Assembly: GCF_023227905.1 (NCBI RefSeq)
Contig: NZ_JALOCF010000021.1
Coordinates: forward strand, 1 to 61,013
Direction of reading: 5' to 3'
Source of the DNA: Methylobacter sp.
GTDB lineage: Bacteria; Pseudomonadota; Gammaproteobacteria; Methylococcales; Methylomonadaceae
Length of the DNA: 61,013 nucleotides
The notes beneath the pieces were generated by a model. The model made no database searches, was not told where the DNA came from, and saw nothing but the letters and a program-made list of their open reading frames with translations. The translations under genes and the position numbers were made by a program. Shown here piece by piece: positions 53,380 to 61,013 of this stretch; position 1 is the stretch's first letter; the number at the start of each line of letters is the position of its first letter.

Positions 53380-56300
53380 ATGCCCAGCACCACTCTCCGC
53401 TCCGAAAGCGCATCCCAAATGATTGATATAACCGCAAAAAATCAACCGCAGGATGCGCCGAAACTGGGTAACTACGCCGTTAACGAAAAGCTGGGGGAGA
53501 GCTTGCAGGCCGTAGTATTCAAGGGCTACCACAAACATGTTCCCGATAATCCGTTAGTTATCAAACTGCTGAAACAGATGTCGAGCTGGGATGACCAGTC
53601 CCGGCATTTGCGCCAAAAAATCGAACGCCTGAAAGTGCTGCACGATCCACGAGTTTCTACACCGCTCGCCTTAGAGTCCTACGGCGACCAGCAGTTTATC
53701 GTTCAGCCCTGGTTCGCCGGACAACCGCTGAACTGTTGGGCCAAACAGCAAGATAAACTCGACCTCAACGATTTTTTTACGCTGGCCTGTACATTAGCCG
53801 ATACGCTGCAAGCGGTACACGATGCAGGTATTACTCACGGCGGCGTCAAACCGCACAATATTCTGCTGCAACCGGGAACGCTGACCTTGCGGCTGACCGA
53901 TTTCATCACCCCGCTCGACATTCGTGACGTCAGCCATTTTATCTACGACCCGGAATTCGTACGCCATACCTTGGCCTACACCTCGCCGGAACAGACCGGC
54001 CGCATCAACTATAGAGTGGATTATTCCACCGATTTGTATTCGTTGGGAATCGTATTTTATGAACTGCTTACCGGCCAACTGCCGTTTTTTTCCAGCGATC
54101 CGCTGGAGCTGATTCACTCGCATCTGGCCGAGGAAGCGCCTAAAATCAATCAGCTCAATCCGCAAATCCCTCAAGCCCTGGCCGACATCGTTGCCAAACT
54201 CACCGTCAAGCAGCCGGAGAAACGTTACCAGAGCACCTCGGGCTTGCTGGCCGACTTGATCCGCTGCAAGAAAGAATACAGCGCCACCGGCAGCGTATCG
54301 GCTTTTACGATCGGTCAGCATGATCGCAGCCGCCGGGTCGTTTTTATCTCGAAAATGGTAGGCCGTCAGACCGAAAGCCGATTGATACAACAGCAATACA
54401 GCGAGGTCACCAGCGGTAAATTCCGTTCCATGTTTATTTCCGGCCTGTCCGGCATCGGTAAAACCCGGCTGATTCAGGAACTGCAAAAACCATTGGTCAA
54501 AAACCGGGGTTACTTCACCTCCGGCAAATTCGACCAATACCAGAAAAATATCCCCTACAGTTCGCTGATTCAGGCCTTGCGCAACCTGATCCGTATATTT
54601 TTGACCGAAAGTGACACGCAGGTGCAACAGTGGCGCACTAAAATACTCGACGCTGTGGACAGCAATGGCAGCGTCATCGTCGACGTGTTGCCGGAACTGG
54701 AATTCATCATTGGCCATCAGCCGGAAGTGCCACATTTGCCGCCGGTGGAGGCCCGCAACCGTTTCAACAACTTGTTCGGCCGGTTTCTGGCCTGCCTGGC
54801 CAGCGAGGAAAATCCGCTGGTGCTGTTTATCGACGACTTGCAATGGTGCGACAGCGCCACCTTTGATTTTCTGCAAAACCTGTTCGACAGCCACCTTGAG
54901 CACCCTTTCCTGTTTTTCATAGGCGCCTACCGGCACAACGAAGTCGACAACAGCCATCCGCTCAGCAAACTGATCCGCAAGATTCAGGAAAACAACGACC
55001 CGTTCGCGGAAATTCGCGTGGAGGCGCTCACCGACGCCGACTGCCACGAAATGGTGGCCTATATCCTCAATTCCTCGCTGGAAACCACAGCCAATCTGGC
55101 GGAATTTATCGCCCACCTTACCGAAGGCAACCCGCTGTTCGTCAGCGAAAGTTTGGCCTGGCTGTACAACGAGAACTTACTGAATACAGACACCGAACAA
55201 CACTGGCACTGGGACATCAAGCGGATTCGCGATACCCAGATGCCGACTTCGGTAGTGGAGTTATTCAGCTCCAAAGTGAGCAGGCTACCGGCCAACACCC
55301 TGCATATCCTCGATCACTGCGCCTGCATGGGCAACCGTTTCAGCGCCGATGATGTAGCGCTGGTGCTGGATATTCGCATTGAACAGCTGTTTGAAGATTT
55401 GAAGCCGGTATTGAATCTGGGCATGCTGCTGGAAAACAAATCCGATTTACAGTTCGTCCATGACCGGGTTCAGGAAGCGGTACTGCGCCAAGTCAATCCC
55501 GAAATCAAGCCCGCTATCCACTGGCGCATCGGCAACCGGCTGCTGCAAGCGGTACCGGCCGGAACCGATCCTGAATCCCTTGACAACCTGTTTACCATTG
55601 CCGCCCACCTCAATTTGGGCCATCCGGCTGACATGGATCAGGAATTGGCGTATCGGCTGGTCAATATCAACTTCCATTCCGGCAACAAGGCGCTGGATGC
55701 GCTGGCCGGCGATGCCGCCAACGATTTTTTCCTGAAAGCCCACGATTATCTACCGGACAATTGCTGGGAACAGGCTTACGATCTGACTTTCCGCATCTAT
55801 CAGCGCCTGGCCAAAACCAATCTGATGTGCGGCCATTATGAAGCCTCGGAATCACTGCTTAATCACCTGGTCGAACACGCCGTCAGCGACCTGGACAAAG
55901 CCGAAGCCCTGGCTGAACAAACCACTTCGTTGTCCTCGTTCGGTAATTTCAACAAGGCGATAGCGACCGCTAACCGCGGCCTGGCCTATTTCGGCAAGTC
56001 AATCCCCGATCAGCCCGAGACAGCCCGGCAGCGGATGCTGGCTTTAATGGCGGAAATCGAACAGCAAGGCGACGTCTGGACAACTATCCTGCACATGCCT
56101 TTTACCCAGGATCGCAAAAGCAAGATCGAGCTGGCGTTTTACAGTGAGTTAATCCCCGACCTCTATATGTCCGGCCTGGTGCCGCAGCTGTATCTGTCAG
56201 CGGCGCAGTCTACTCTGCATTGCCTGCAAGGCGGCATGGACGAATCGGTGATTTACTCGTTTTCGATCATGGGCCTCAATCTCGGCGAACAGGGCAAGTT

Positions 56301-58563
56301 CGAGCAGGCATTCCTTTATGAGGACCTGGCCCATGACCTGTGCGCCAAGCATCCCAATACCTTTGGCGCCACCCGCGGCATGAACGGCATTGTCTGGTGC
56401 AACATGCATTCGCGCAGCCATCCGGCCGAGATCGTCGATTATTGCCACAAAGGCATACAGTGCGGTAAGAATTGCGGCGATTTATATAACGCCGGCCTGT
56501 CCTATGGACCATTAATGTGGAATTTGCAGATACAGGGCAAAGATCTGCGCTTGGTTGAAGAAGCCGCCGAGGAATGCCTGCATTTTTCCCGCAAGAACCA
56601 GCTGTCATTCTCGGTCGGCCTCGCCGAAGCCGTACTGGCCGGCTGGGTGGCGCCGATGAAACCCGATTACCAGCCGGTGGATATGGCCGAAACGCTGGAG
56701 CGCTGGGAAGTCGAAAATTATGTCTCCGCTTCCGGCAGCTATTTTGCGCTGCTCGGTTTCGCCCAGCATTATATGGGCGATTACGCGGCGGCGGCAGAGT
56801 CCTTGCAAGCGGTGGAACGCTATCTGCATGGCCTGACCGATAACGTGCTGAAACGTCTCTGGTATGTGTTCCGTATCGTCAATCGCCTGCGCTGGCCGGA
56901 GGGTGCCGACTGGCCGACGCTTGAAGCGGAAATCACACCGTTGCTGGCCCAACTGGAAACCTGGGCCGGTCTCGGACCGCTGCTAAAGCCCTTTCTGGCC
57001 TTTATTCACGCCGAGATCGCTCGCGCCAGGAACCAAATGCGCGACGCCCGCAACTTGTATTTAGACGCTATCGCGATCGCCCAGGCACAAAACTACGGCT
57101 TGCTCACCGGCCATTTATACGAGTCATTGGCCGAGGTGCTGGTAGCTGGCAATCTCGGCGACGCCCAACTTTACTTTAACGAAGCCCGACGCATGTACCG
57201 ACTGTGCCGCGCCGACCGCAAAAGTGCATTATTGCAACAGCGCCACCCCTACACCGATCCCGACAATGCAGTTCGCGCCGAGAAAACCCTTGCCCTCGAC
57301 ACCTCGGTTACGCTACCGAATCTCGACTTCAATTATTTAATCAAATCGGCGTTGGCCCTGTCGGCGGAGGTCGACCTGAATCAGCTCATGCAAAAAATCA
57401 TGAGTGTCGTGCTGGAAAGCTCGGGGGCGCAGCACGGTTACCTGCTGATCAAGGAAGGGGATGAACTGCTAGTCGCCGCTGAAAAGCATGTCGGCAAAAA
57501 ACAAACCGTTAAACGCCGGCGTCTTAGCCTTAACCAGTCCCGCAGCAACACCATCATCAGCCGCTCTATCACCAATTACGTATTGCGTACTCGCAAAAAA
57601 GTGCTACTGGACGATGCGATGGCCGAAGGCGAGTTTCAGGATACGCCGGAAGTGCAGGCGCTAAAACTGCGCTCGGTGCTGTGCTTGCCGGTGATCAAGC
57701 AAAACGAACTCATCGGTCTGCTCTATCTGGAAAACCGGCTGTCGCCAGGTGTATTTACTGCCGAAAGAACCGATATGACCGAACTATTGACTGCCCAAGT
57801 TGCGATTTCCCTGGAAAACGCCCGCCTGCTGGAGCAAACCCGGCTGGCTTATACGCAACTCCAGGAAAACCAGGAACACATGCTGCAAATGGAAAAGCTC
57901 TCGGCATTGGGTACATTGGTCGGAGGCGTAGCGCATGAAATCAACAATCCGCTGATGGGCGTAATGAATTTTGTCGAATTCGCCGCCGACAGGAGCACGG
58001 ATGGCCGGTCCAAGGAAATTCTCGATCAGGCGCTACAGCAAATTCACCGGATCAAGAAGATTGTCAGCAACATGCTGCTATTTGTGCACAACCGATCCGC
58101 CCCAAGCGGCAACTGTCAAATATCTGAAGTCGTCAAGCAAAGCCTGTTGCTGCTGGAAGGCGAATTGAGCAAAGGCGGCATAGCCGTTGAGGTCGATGAC
58201 GCCGAAGGTCTGCCGCCAGTCTACTGTAGCGCAGATAGCCTGCAACAGATTCTGGTCAATCTGATTATTAACTCCCGCGACGCGCTGGCCGATAGCCCGA
58301 AACCGCAGCCAAAAATCAAAATCATGGTTAGGCCCATCGGGGAAATGCTAGAATTGAGCGTGACCGATAACGGTCCCGGCATCCCGCAAAATGTGCAAAG
58401 CAAAATTTTCGATCCCTTTTTTACCACCAAGCCTCCCGGAAAAGGTACCGGCCTGGGCTTGTCAGTCATCCGCCGTCTGGTTCAGGATGTTGGAGGCTCT
58501 ATACAGGTGGAGAGTTCGCCCGGACACGGCTGTTGCATGAGGCTTCGGTTTTCCCATGCTTGA
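53380..58563 (+). CDS. Giant pseudokinase-AAA-TPR-GAF-histidine kinase protein
   Basis: The 1727-residue protein has no membrane segment. Residues ~30-300 have a Ser/Thr kinase fold with Lys 62 (VIK), but the catalytic loop reads HGGVKPHN (153-160), lacking the HRD Asp; the metal-binding TDF Asp 174 and SPE remain, so phosphotransfer is doubtful. An AAA-type ATPase follows, with Walker A GLSGIGKT (355-362) and Walker B LVLFIDDLQW (480-489). About 650-1300 is helical and TPR-like, ~1320-1485 is a GAF domain, and the C-terminus is a histidine kinase with H-box GGVAHEINNP (His 1519), N box near 1628 and GTGLGLS near 1689. This architecture is known as trifunctional kinase/ATPase/histidine kinase. 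Its likely phosphate acceptor is the adjacent response regulator. Confidence 0.9.
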   Translation: MPSTTLRSESASQMIDITAKNQPQDAPKLGNYAVNEKLGESLQAVVFKGYHKHVPDNPLVIKLLKQMSSWDDQSRHLRQKIERLKVLHDPRVSTPLALESYGDQQFIVQPWFAGQPLNCWAKQQDKLDLNDFFTLACTLADTLQAVHDAGITHGGVKPHNILLQPGTLTLRLTDFITPLDIRDVSHFIYDPEFVRHTLAYTSPEQTGRINYRVDYSTDLYSLGIVFYELLTGQLPFFSSDPLELIHSHLAEEAPKINQLNPQIPQALADIVAKLTVKQPEKRYQSTSGLLADLIRCKKEYSATGSVSAFTIGQHDRSRRVVFISKMVGRQTESRLIQQQYSEVTSGKFRSMFISGLSGIGKTRLIQELQKPLVKNRGYFTSGKFDQYQKNIPYSSLIQALRNLIRIFLTESDTQVQQWRTKILDAVDSNGSVIVDVLPELEFIIGHQPEVPHLPPVEARNRFNNLFGRFLACLASEENPLVLFIDDLQWCDSATFDFLQNLFDSHLEHPFLFFIGAYRHNEVDNSHPLSKLIRKIQENNDPFAEIRVEALTDADCHEMVAYILNSSLETTANLAEFIAHLTEGNPLFVSESLAWLYNENLLNTDTEQHWHWDIKRIRDTQMPTSVVELFSSKVSRLPANTLHILDHCACMGNRFSADDVALVLDIRIEQLFEDLKPVLNLGMLLENKSDLQFVHDRVQEAVLRQVNPEIKPAIHWRIGNRLLQAVPAGTDPESLDNLFTIAAHLNLGHPADMDQELAYRLVNINFHSGNKALDALAGDAANDFFLKAHDYLPDNCWEQAYDLTFRIYQRLAKTNLMCGHYEASESLLNHLVEHAVSDLDKAEALAEQTTSLSSFGNFNKAIATANRGLAYFGKSIPDQPETARQRMLALMAEIEQQGDVWTTILHMPFTQDRKSKIELAFYSELIPDLYMSGLVPQLYLSAAQSTLHCLQGGMDESVIYSFSIMGLNLGEQGKFEQAFLYEDLAHDLCAKHPNTFGATRGMNGIVWCNMHSRSHPAEIVDYCHKGIQCGKNCGDLYNAGLSYGPLMWNLQIQGKDLRLVEEAAEECLHFSRKNQLSFSVGLAEAVLAGWVAPMKPDYQPVDMAETLERWEVENYVSASGSYFALLGFAQHYMGDYAAAAESLQAVERYLHGLTDNVLKRLWYVFRIVNRLRWPEGADWPTLEAEITPLLAQLETWAGLGPLLKPFLAFIHAEIARARNQMRDARNLYLDAIAIAQAQNYGLLTGHLYESLAEVLVAGNLGDAQLYFNEARRMYRLCRADRKSALLQQRHPYTDPDNAVRAEKTLALDTSVTLPNLDFNYLIKSALALSAEVDLNQLMQKIMSVVLESSGAQHGYLLIKEGDELLVAAEKHVGKKQTVKRRRLSLNQSRSNTIISRSITNYVLRTRKKVLLDDAMAEGEFQDTPEVQALKLRSVLCLPVIKQNELIGLLYLENRLSPGVFTAERTDMTELLTAQVAISLENARLLEQTRLAYTQLQENQEHMLQMEKLSALGTLVGGVAHEINNPLMGVMNFVEFAADRSTDGRSKEILDQALQQIHRIKKIVSNMLLFVHNRSAPSGNCQISEVVKQSLLLLEGELSKGGIAVEVDDAEGLPPVYCSADSLQQILVNLIINSRDALADSPKPQPKIKIMVRPIGEMLELSVTDNGPGIPQNVQSKIFDPFFTTKPPGKGTGLGLSVIRRLVQDVGGSIQVESSPGHGCCMRLRFSHA

Positions 58564-58661
58564 ACATCAACCCATACACATCACTTGGATATGGCGGTCT
58601 TTTGCGGCTAAGATTTCCCAGTATTTTAGCGTTTAAATTGAATACACAAGAGGCACGATAC

Positions 58662-59354
58662 ATGGTACGAAAAATTTTGGTAATAGACGACGACCCTGCG
58701 GTGCGCGCAGCCTTCAAATTGATTTTGGAAGATGGCTTCTCGGTTCGCGAAGCCGAAACCGGTTTGCAAGGCATCGAAATGACCCTCGCCGAGCGGCCCG
58801 ACTTGATTTTTCTTGATCTGCGCATGCCCGGCATTGATGGCGTAGAAGTCTTGCGCCGCCTGAAAGCCATTGACGATACACTGAACATTTATATCGTCAC
58901 CGCCTTTGCCAATGAATACATGGAGCAGCTGAAAGGCATTCATGAGGAAGGCATTCAGTTCGAACTGGCCAGCAAGCCGCTGTCTTCAGTACAAATCCGC
59001 AATATCGCCCAGGTTGCCACGCCTCAACAAGACCGACGCGCATCGATGCCGCACAAACTGGTTCTAACCCTGTATGTGGTATCATTAAACAGTGAAACCC
59101 GCCGCCTGGTCGAGCAGATTACCGTTGCGCTCGCTAACCTTTACGAGCCCGGGCAGTGGGTTTTCGACGTCGTCGAAGTATTGGGCATGCCGGAAAAAGC
59201 CCTGGAAAAAGATGTATTTGCGACGCCAATGCTGGTGCGCGATATGCCGGAACCCGTACTGAAGCTGCTCGGCGACTTGTCGCGAGTGCCTTCCGTTATC
59301 GCGGCCATTACCACCCAAGCAAAAGGCATCGGCGTACAAACCATTATTATTTAA
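58662..59354 (+). CDS. Response regulator with C-terminal KaiB domain (REC-KaiB)
   Basis: The 230-residue protein has an intact receiver domain (1-120): acidic Asp9-11, phosphoacceptor Asp52 in FLDLRMPG, Thr80 and Lys105 (SKP). Residues 131-216 match KaiB: KLVLTLYVVSLNSETRRLVE aligns with the first strand and helix, then DVVEVLG, FATPML, MPEPVLKLLGDLS. The GDLS motif is as in clock KaiB; the KaiB-like domain of SasA lacks it. The frame is open from 58533, but ATG 58662 has AGAGG upstream and starts directly at the receiver. KaiB is known to bind KaiC; the partner here is unknown. It lies between two histidine kinase genes. Confidence 0.88.
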   Translation: MVRKILVIDDDPAVRAAFKLILEDGFSVREAETGLQGIEMTLAERPDLIFLDLRMPGIDGVEVLRRLKAIDDTLNIYIVTAFANEYMEQLKGIHEEGIQFELASKPLSSVQIRNIAQVATPQQDRRASMPHKLVLTLYVVSLNSETRRLVEQITVALANLYEPGQWVFDVVEVLGMPEKALEKDVFATPMLVRDMPEPVLKLLGDLSRVPSVIAAITTQAKGIGVQTIII

Positions 59355-59369
59355 GCAAATTTAGCGCCT

Positions 59370-61013
59370 ATGTCCTCCAATCTCCCCAAGCTTGATCTGA
59401 TCCTTGACACTATCACTGACGGTGTTTTGGTTGTAGATCGTCAGGGCGTAGTGCTTTATGCCAATCAAGCTGCCGAAATCCTGCTGGCGCGTAGCTCGAT
59501 GGTCGGTCAATCGCTGGCGATTCCAGTCCATCCTGATAAAACCACCTACCAGGACATTAACCTGATCCGTCCTGACGGCTTCGCCTGGGCAGAAATGCGT
59601 TCCGCGCCGCTGGACTGGGACGGGCAACCCGGCTACGTCATCGCCCTGCGCGACATTACTGAGCGCAAGCATATGGAGTTGGAACGGCAGAAGTTTGTTT
59701 CGCTGGCCGACAACAGCATGGAATTCATCAGCATGTGCGACATGAATTTCATTCCATTCTACATTAACCAAGCCGGTATGCGCCTGATCGGCCTCGACAA
59801 CCTGGAACAGTGCATCCGAACGCCGGTCCAGGAGTTTTTTTTCCCGGAAGACCAGCGTTTTATCCTTGATGAATTCTTTCCGCGCGTTGTGAGCGAGGGT
59901 CACGCTGATGTGGAAATCAGGTTCCGCCATTTCAAGACCGGCGCCGCCATCTGGATGATCTACAACGCATTCTTCATCAAGGACAGCTCCGGCGAACCAG
60001 TGGGTATCGCCACCGTGAGCCGTGATATCTCCGCGCGTAAACAAGCCGAAGCGGCCTTGCGTGAAGCCGACCAGCATAAGGACGAATTCCTCGCCATGCT
60101 GGCCCACGAGCTGAGAAACCCGCTGACCCCCATCAGCAACGCAGCCCATATTTTGGATATGCTGAAGCTGGAAAATCCACGGCTCAGCTGGGCTAAGGAC
60201 ATTATTAAGCGGCAAGTAACGCATCTCACTCATCTGGTGGATGACCTGCTGGATGTTTCCCGTATTGCGCGCGGCAAAATTTCGCTGAAGAAAGAGCGGC
60301 TTAACCTTGTGGACGTGATTAAACCAGTCTTGGAGACGGCGCGCGACCTCACCCAGGCCAAACAACAACAGCTCAATGTCGGCCTGCCTGAGCAACCGAT
60401 ACTGTTGGAGGGCGACTCCGTGCGCCTGTCTCAAGTGTTACTTAACCTGCTCGACAATGCCAGCAAATACTCTCTGGAAGGCGGTCAAATCGAGATTAAT
60501 GTTCGACAGCTCGAAGCTGAAGTCGAGATTCAGGTGCGAGACAACGGCACCGGCATCCCGGCAGAATTATTGCCGACGATTTTCGACCTGTTCCAGCAGG
60601 GCGCGCGTACACTGGATAGGGCTCAGGGCGGATTAGGCATCGGACTTACGCTAGTCAAACGATTAGTGGAATTGCACGGCGGGCAGGTATCGGCATCAAG
60701 CCCTGGAGCCGGTTTGGGCTCCACTTTCAGCATCCGGTTGCCAACGCTTACCGAAGCTGCCGGCGCTCCTGACTCCGAGACGTCAGCCTCCTCGCCTAAC
60801 GCAGGTACGCGCGTGCTGGTAGTGGACGATGATTCCGACGTAAGGGAGAGTACGGCTCTCCTCCTGGAGATGAATGGCTACGAAGTCAAAATGGCTGACT
60901 CCGGCGAAAACGCCGTAATGCTGATCGATGAATTCCACCCTGATGTAATGCTGCTGGACATCGGGATGCCTGGAGAGAATGGCTATCAAGTGGCACAACG
61001 CATCAGGCAACTG
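59370..61013 (+). CDS. Hybrid sensor histidine kinase PAS-PAS-HisKA-HATPase-REC (partial)
   Basis: The frame runs from ATG 59370 through 548 codons to the window end without a stop. Two PAS domains (about 8-120, with LILDTITDGVLVVDRQGVVL, and 125-235) have no visible membrane segment, so the sensor is cytoplasmic. The kinase core has H-box MLAHELRNPLTP (His 246), N box LLNLLDNASKYS (~358), DNGTGIP and GGLGIGLTLVK. A receiver starts near 484 with VLVVDDDSDV and Asp530 in LLLDIGMPG; its end is missing. It begins 15 nt after the REC-KaiB gene, so they are surely co-transcribed. Confidence 0.92.
   Translation, partial: MSSNLPKLDLILDTITDGVLVVDRQGVVLYANQAAEILLARSSMVGQSLAIPVHPDKTTYQDINLIRPDGFAWAEMRSAPLDWDGQPGYVIALRDITERKHMELERQKFVSLADNSMEFISMCDMNFIPFYINQAGMRLIGLDNLEQCIRTPVQEFFFPEDQRFILDEFFPRVVSEGHADVEIRFRHFKTGAAIWMIYNAFFIKDSSGEPVGIATVSRDISARKQAEAALREADQHKDEFLAMLAHELRNPLTPISNAAHILDMLKLENPRLSWAKDIIKRQVTHLTHLVDDLLDVSRIARGKISLKKERLNLVDVIKPVLETARDLTQAKQQQLNVGLPEQPILLEGDSVRLSQVLLNLLDNASKYSLEGGQIEINVRQLEAEVEIQVRDNGTGIPAELLPTIFDLFQQGARTLDRAQGGLGIGLTLVKRLVELHGGQVSASSPGAGLGSTFSIRLPTLTEAAGAPDSETSASSPNAGTRVLVVDDDSDVRESTALLLEMNGYEVKMADSGENAVMLIDEFHPDVMLLDIGMPGENGYQVAQRIRQL

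Noticed and set aside
53794..55116. 440-codon open frame on the minus strand
   Set aside because: It lies fully within the giant kinase gene in antisense. The plus-strand product has clear kinase and AAA motifs, and the antisense product shows no family features.
58533..58661. N-terminal 43-codon extension of the REC-KaiB protein, overlapping the kinase gene end
   Set aside because: The extension has no domain features. The ATG at 58662 starts just before the first receiver strand and has a reasonable ribosome binding site.
59361..60434. 357-codon open frame on the minus strand
   Set aside because: It is antisense to the PAS hybrid kinase, whose H-box, N box and PAS motifs read on the plus strand.
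1..61013. CRISPR array, prophage, insertion sequence or integrase
   Set aside because: No regular spaced repeats, transposase, integrase or phage structural genes were seen on either strand.

Overview
This window reads as a chromosomal segment of a gammaproteobacterium. The evidence is gene order and protein family make-up: tsaD/rpsU/yqeY/dnaG/rpoD, rplU-rpmA-obgE-proB with rpsT and murJ, hisBHAFIE-tatABC, and yggS divergent from pilT. A methanotroph-like member of Methylococcales is possible from the overall flavour, but no diagnostic methane-oxidation gene lies here, so genus level is inference. Nearly all of positions 1-51730 is dense housekeeping sequence with short intergenic gaps.

Layout. 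1-253: end of rpmB and all of rpmG. 417-9389: a cNMP-binding/rhodanese protein, a DegP/Q-type periplasmic protease, moaB, a DUF423 membrane protein, pepN, a FolM-like pteridine reductase, folK, folB and plsY. 9375-14996: tsaD divergent from the macromolecular synthesis cluster rpsU-yqeY-dnaG-rpoD, followed by a CAU-anticodon tRNA (probably Ile2). 15063-21617: methyl-cycle genes metK-ahcY-metF, then bioA, rsmE and a CPBP protease. 21621-28759: yajQ, cca, a TauE-type exporter, rdgC, bcp, a VOC protein, SemiSWEET, DUF1289 and a DUF342/FapA protein. 29307-34293: hisBHAFIE-tatABC. 34634-43885: cspA, a cold-shock-like/TM2 protein, uspA, a YheS-type ABC-F protein, MAPEG, a YcxB-like protein, NDH-2, yggS, pilT and purC. 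44054-51728: murJ, rpsT, proB, obgE, rpmA, rplU, ispB, a helical hypothetical and an MlaA lipoprotein.

After about 850 bp of AT-rich DNA with no convincing gene (51729-52574), the content changes to a signalling cluster running off the right edge, all on the + strand. It holds (i) a stand-alone M41/FtsH-peptidase-like protein without an AAA domain; (ii) a 1727-residue protein with kinase-like, AAA ATPase, helical-repeat, GAF and histidine kinase modules, whose Ser/Thr kinase catalytic loop lacks the catalytic Asp; (iii) a 230-residue response regulator whose C-terminal half is a KaiB domain; and (iv) a PAS-PAS-histidine kinase-receiver protein cut by the window end. A phosphorylation-gated KaiB output between two histidine kinases is the most unusual system here. 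No kaiA or kaiC is present in the window, so a KaiC partner, if any, must lie elsewhere.

The DNA also carries several dispersed palindromes: two 27-bp-arm CACCACGAAGGCACGAAG hairpins, GTTCCC palindromes on both sides of metF, a GTAGCCCGGCA hairpin and an AAGGGCTAAAGGCGAA hairpin. There are clear sigma70 promoters before rpsU, rplU and rpsT, several strong intrinsic terminators, and a possible small RNA or 27-codon ORF with its own terminator upstream of hisB.
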